A stretch of 64,000 nt of DNA from SHZL01 sp031362985 (GTDB lineage Bacteria; Pseudomonadota; Gammaproteobacteria; Xanthomonadales; SZUA-36): NCBI GenBank assembly GCA_031362985.1, contig JANLTO010000017.1, forward strand, positions 80,883 through 144,882. Direction: 5' to 3'. The position numbers were made by a program, and so were the translations under genes. This document shows, in pieces, positions 62,004-64,000 of this stretch (positions are counted from its first letter, which is position 1; each line of letters opens with the position of its first letter). A model generated the notes under the pieces. It was not told the origin of the DNA and did no database searches. It worked only from the letters and a program-made list of their open reading frames with translations.

Positions 62004-63383
62004 ATGCCAGCCGATAAACCTGCCAGCCCCTCATGGTCTTCGCGACCGGCATTTTATCTTGCCAGCATCGGCGCTGCCGTGGGCCTGGGCAGCATCTGGC
62101 GCCTGCCCTACCTGGTCGGCTCCAGCGGTGGCAGCGCCTTCCTCGTGGTCTTCGTGCTTGCCTGCCTGCTGATTGCTACACCCTTGCTGGTGGCAGAGTT
62201 TGCCATTGGGCGCAGGTCCCAGCGCTGCCCTGCGGATGCTGCTGGCATCGTGGCCCGCGAGTCCGGATTGGGTACAGGATGGAACACGATTGGGGTCATA
62301 GGCACGGTTGCAGTTTTTGCCATCATGTCCTACTACACGGTGGTGGCTGGCTGGGTGCTGGCCTACACCTGGAAGTGTGCCAGCGGCGCCCTGGCCGGTC
62401 AGTCGCGGGCCGATATTGCGGCCCTATGGCAGGGATTCCTGGCCAACCCTATCGAGATCGGCGCCTGGCACCTGGCGTTTCTGTTGATGGTGGCTTTTAT
62501 TTCGGCGCGCGGCGTTGGCCGTGGTATCGAAGTCGCCACCCGCATACGCGCGCCGGTGCTGCTGGTGTTGTTGATGATCCTGGCGACCTATGCCCTGATC
62601 ACCGGGGACGTGCGGCAAGGTCTGAGCTTTGCGTTTACTCCCGACTTCAAGGCCATCACCCCACAGGTGGTGCTGGCGGCAGTTGGACAGGCGTTTTTCG
62701 CCACCGGGGTCGGCCTGGCCATGATGCTGGCCTATGGGGCTTACGTGGCCAAGGGGACCTCCCTGGTGCGCTCCGCGCTGGCGGTCACCGGTTCTATCCT
62801 GCTGGTGTCGCTGCTCGCAACCCTGACCATTTTTCCGCTGGTCTTTCAGTACGCGATGGATCCGGCACAGGGGCCGGAGCTGGTGTTTGATGTGTTGGCC
62901 ACGGTGTTCTCCGAGATGCCGGGTGGCCGCTTGTTTGGCACGCTGTTTTTCGTGTTGCTGGTATTTGCGGCCTTAACCCCGTCGCTTGCGGGCATGGAAC
63001 CGGTGGTGGCCTGGCTGCAACAGCATCGAAAACTGGCGCGCGCCAAAGCGGTAGTGGTCACCATCAGCCTCAGCTGGGTATTGGGAATCGGGACCGTGTT
63101 GTCGTTCAATGCCTGGTCCGGCTGGCACCCCCTGGGTTTCGTGCCGGCATTTGCGGACAAGACCTTTTTTGCTGTTTTGGATTATGTGTCCGCGAACATC
63201 CTGCCGCCGATAGGCGCACTGCTGACCAGCGTATTCGTGGGCTGGCGCCTTTCACGCGCGATCGTAAACGAGGAACTTGCCGAAACCACTCCCTTTGCAC
63301 GCCGGGTCTGCATCTGGCTGTTGCGCTATGTCTGCCCCGTTGCCATTACCACGATGTTGATCTCAGCGCTGGTCACGGTGTAA
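62004..63383 (+). CDS. Sodium-dependent (NSS/SLC6-family) transporter
   Basis: Neurotransmitter:sodium symporter family protein, 459 residues, with about eleven or twelve helices. TM1 carries the unwound Na+/substrate site AAVGLGSIWRLPYLVGSSGG; further landmarks are SYYTVVAGWVLAYTW and FALTPSLAGMEPVVAWL-like (here VFAALTPSLAGMEPVVAWLQ). It imports an amino acid or related solute with sodium, in line with a marine lifestyle. The ATG at 62004 has a CCCGGAGAG ribosome site. It follows the second RND pump by 90 bases and precedes the CocE/NonD hydrolase. Confidence 0.92.
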   Translation: MPADKPASPSWSSRPAFYLASIGAAVGLGSIWRLPYLVGSSGGSAFLVVFVLACLLIATPLLVAEFAIGRRSQRCPADAAGIVARESGLGTGWNTIGVIGTVAVFAIMSYYTVVAGWVLAYTWKCASGALAGQSRADIAALWQGFLANPIEIGAWHLAFLLMVAFISARGVGRGIEVATRIRAPVLLVLLMILATYALITGDVRQGLSFAFTPDFKAITPQVVLAAVGQAFFATGVGLAMMLAYGAYVAKGTSLVRSALAVTGSILLVSLLATLTIFPLVFQYAMDPAQGPELVFDVLATVFSEMPGGRLFGTLFFVLLVFAALTPSLAGMEPVVAWLQQHRKLARAKAVVVTISLSWVLGIGTVLSFNAWSGWHPLGFVPAFADKTFFAVLDYVSANILPPIGALLTSVFVGWRLSRAIVNEELAETTPFARRVCIWLLRYVCPVAITTMLISALVTV

Positions 63384-63418
63384 AGCCCGGCCATGTGCTT
63401 TTCCCATTGGAGCCTGAT

Positions 63419-64000
63419 ATGACTACGCGAACACACACATTGCCCCGCAGGTCCTTGCCTCGCCAGCACATACATGGCCTGCTGGTTTTATTGCTGCTGA
63501 CAACCAGCCTTGCATGGCATGGCCTGGAAATTCGGGCAGACGTCACAGCAGAGAGTGCGCCGGCCGCTGCGCCGGATACTCTTCCCTACTCAGCCAGCCC
63601 GGTCATCCGCACTGAGTGGATCACCCTACCCGATGACGTGCGTCTCTCGGTCGATCTCTACGTCCCACAGGACATGCACGCTGACAAACACTACCCCGTT
63701 TTGCTGGAATACCTGCCCTACCGCAAGATGGAATCGCGCAGTGGCCGCTTTGGTTTTTACTCGTATTTTGTTGCGCAGGGCTACGTGGTGGCGCGGGTGG
63801 ATATTCGCGGCACCGGGGAAAGCGAAGGTAAGTTGATCGGGTATGAATATACCGAGCAGGAGCAGGCGGATGGCGAGGTCGTCATCGACTGGCTGGCTAA
63901 GCAAAGCTGGTCCAGCGGCAAGGTCGGCATGTTTGGCATTTCCTGGGGTGGTTTTAACTCCATCCAGATGGCCATGCGTAACCCGCCGGCGCTCAAAGCC
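63419..64000 (+). CDS. CocE/NonD family hydrolase, N-terminal part (truncated by window edge)
   Basis: Exported alpha/beta hydrolase of the CocE/NonD (X-Pro dipeptidyl-peptidase S15) family; 194 residues are visible. An N-terminal membrane/signal segment (IHGLLVLLLLTTSLAWHG) is followed by TLPDDVRLSVDLYVPQDM, ARVDIRGTGESEG and the nucleophile elbow GISWGG with Ser175. The Asp and His of the triad and the C-terminal jelly-roll domain lie outside the window. It starts 35 bases after the NSS transporter and could be co-transcribed. Substrates of this family range from peptides to esters. Confidence 0.9.
   Translation, partial: MTTRTHTLPRRSLPRQHIHGLLVLLLLTTSLAWHGLEIRADVTAESAPAAAPDTLPYSASPVIRTEWITLPDDVRLSVDLYVPQDMHADKHYPVLLEYLPYRKMESRSGRFGFYSYFVAQGYVVARVDIRGTGESEGKLIGYEYTEQEQADGEVVIDWLAKQSWSSGKVGMFGISWGGFNSIQMAMRNPPALKA

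Overview
The window is a roughly 58% GC chromosome segment from a Gram-negative gammaproteobacterium. Evidence: an rpmH-rnpA-yidC-mnmE / dnaA-dnaN-recF-gyrB origin block, glyQS, an outer-membrane/LPS gene set (waaA, lpxL, tolC, an O-antigen ligase), cmoAB and glnE. A marine oligotrophic group such as Halieaceae/Cellvibrionales or Pseudohongiella-like bacteria would fit, but nothing in the sequence alone fixes the genus.

Left arm (1-11.6 kb). After the truncated start of a gabD gene comes a locus that reads as a sulfane-sulfur (persulfide) handling island. It holds a long class V aminotransferase/desulfurase-like enzyme, DsrE2, TusA, an AhpD-like peroxidase, a YeiH-type exporter, a periplasmic rhodanese, an RND pump with its adaptor, a persulfide-dioxygenase-like metallo-hydrolase, and a BigR/SqrR-like ArsR repressor with the two expected cysteines. 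A dead gene remnant lies inside it.

Origin block (11.6-29 kb). mnmE, yidC, rnpA and rpmH run leftwards; dnaA, dnaN, recF and gyrB run rightwards. DnaA boxes and an AT-rich stretch lie between dnaA and dnaN, and two parS-like sites lie inside recF. glyQS, a degenerate HAD protein, a QmcA/NfeD pair and cmoAB follow.

Middle (29-45 kb). ampD, a small lipoprotein, DUF2333, an ECF sigma/DUF3379 pair and thiC run leftwards. Then come an isoaspartate-methyltransferase-like gene and tolC, the LPS genes waaA, lpxL, O-antigen ligase and GT4, a CHCC zinc-finger protein and glnE.

Right arm (45-64 kb) is accessory. It has two adjacent PIN/AbrB toxin-antitoxin modules, an orphan SoxB-like flavoprotein with a 55-residue membrane protein, a secreted beta-helix protein, a DUF3574 lipoprotein, and a response regulator fused at its 3' end to a beheaded secreted-protein gene. 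These are followed by an unknown 208-residue protein, an M16 protease plus TolB-propeller/CehA hydrolase operon, a second RND pump, an NSS transporter and a truncated CocE/NonD hydrolase.

A family of small palindromic repeats (arms close to GGAAACTCTGA) occurs four times. Two are simple 27-base hairpins. Two are 150-200 base composite elements sitting in the same orientation just upstream of rpmH and thiC. No tRNA, rRNA or CRISPR array was seen.
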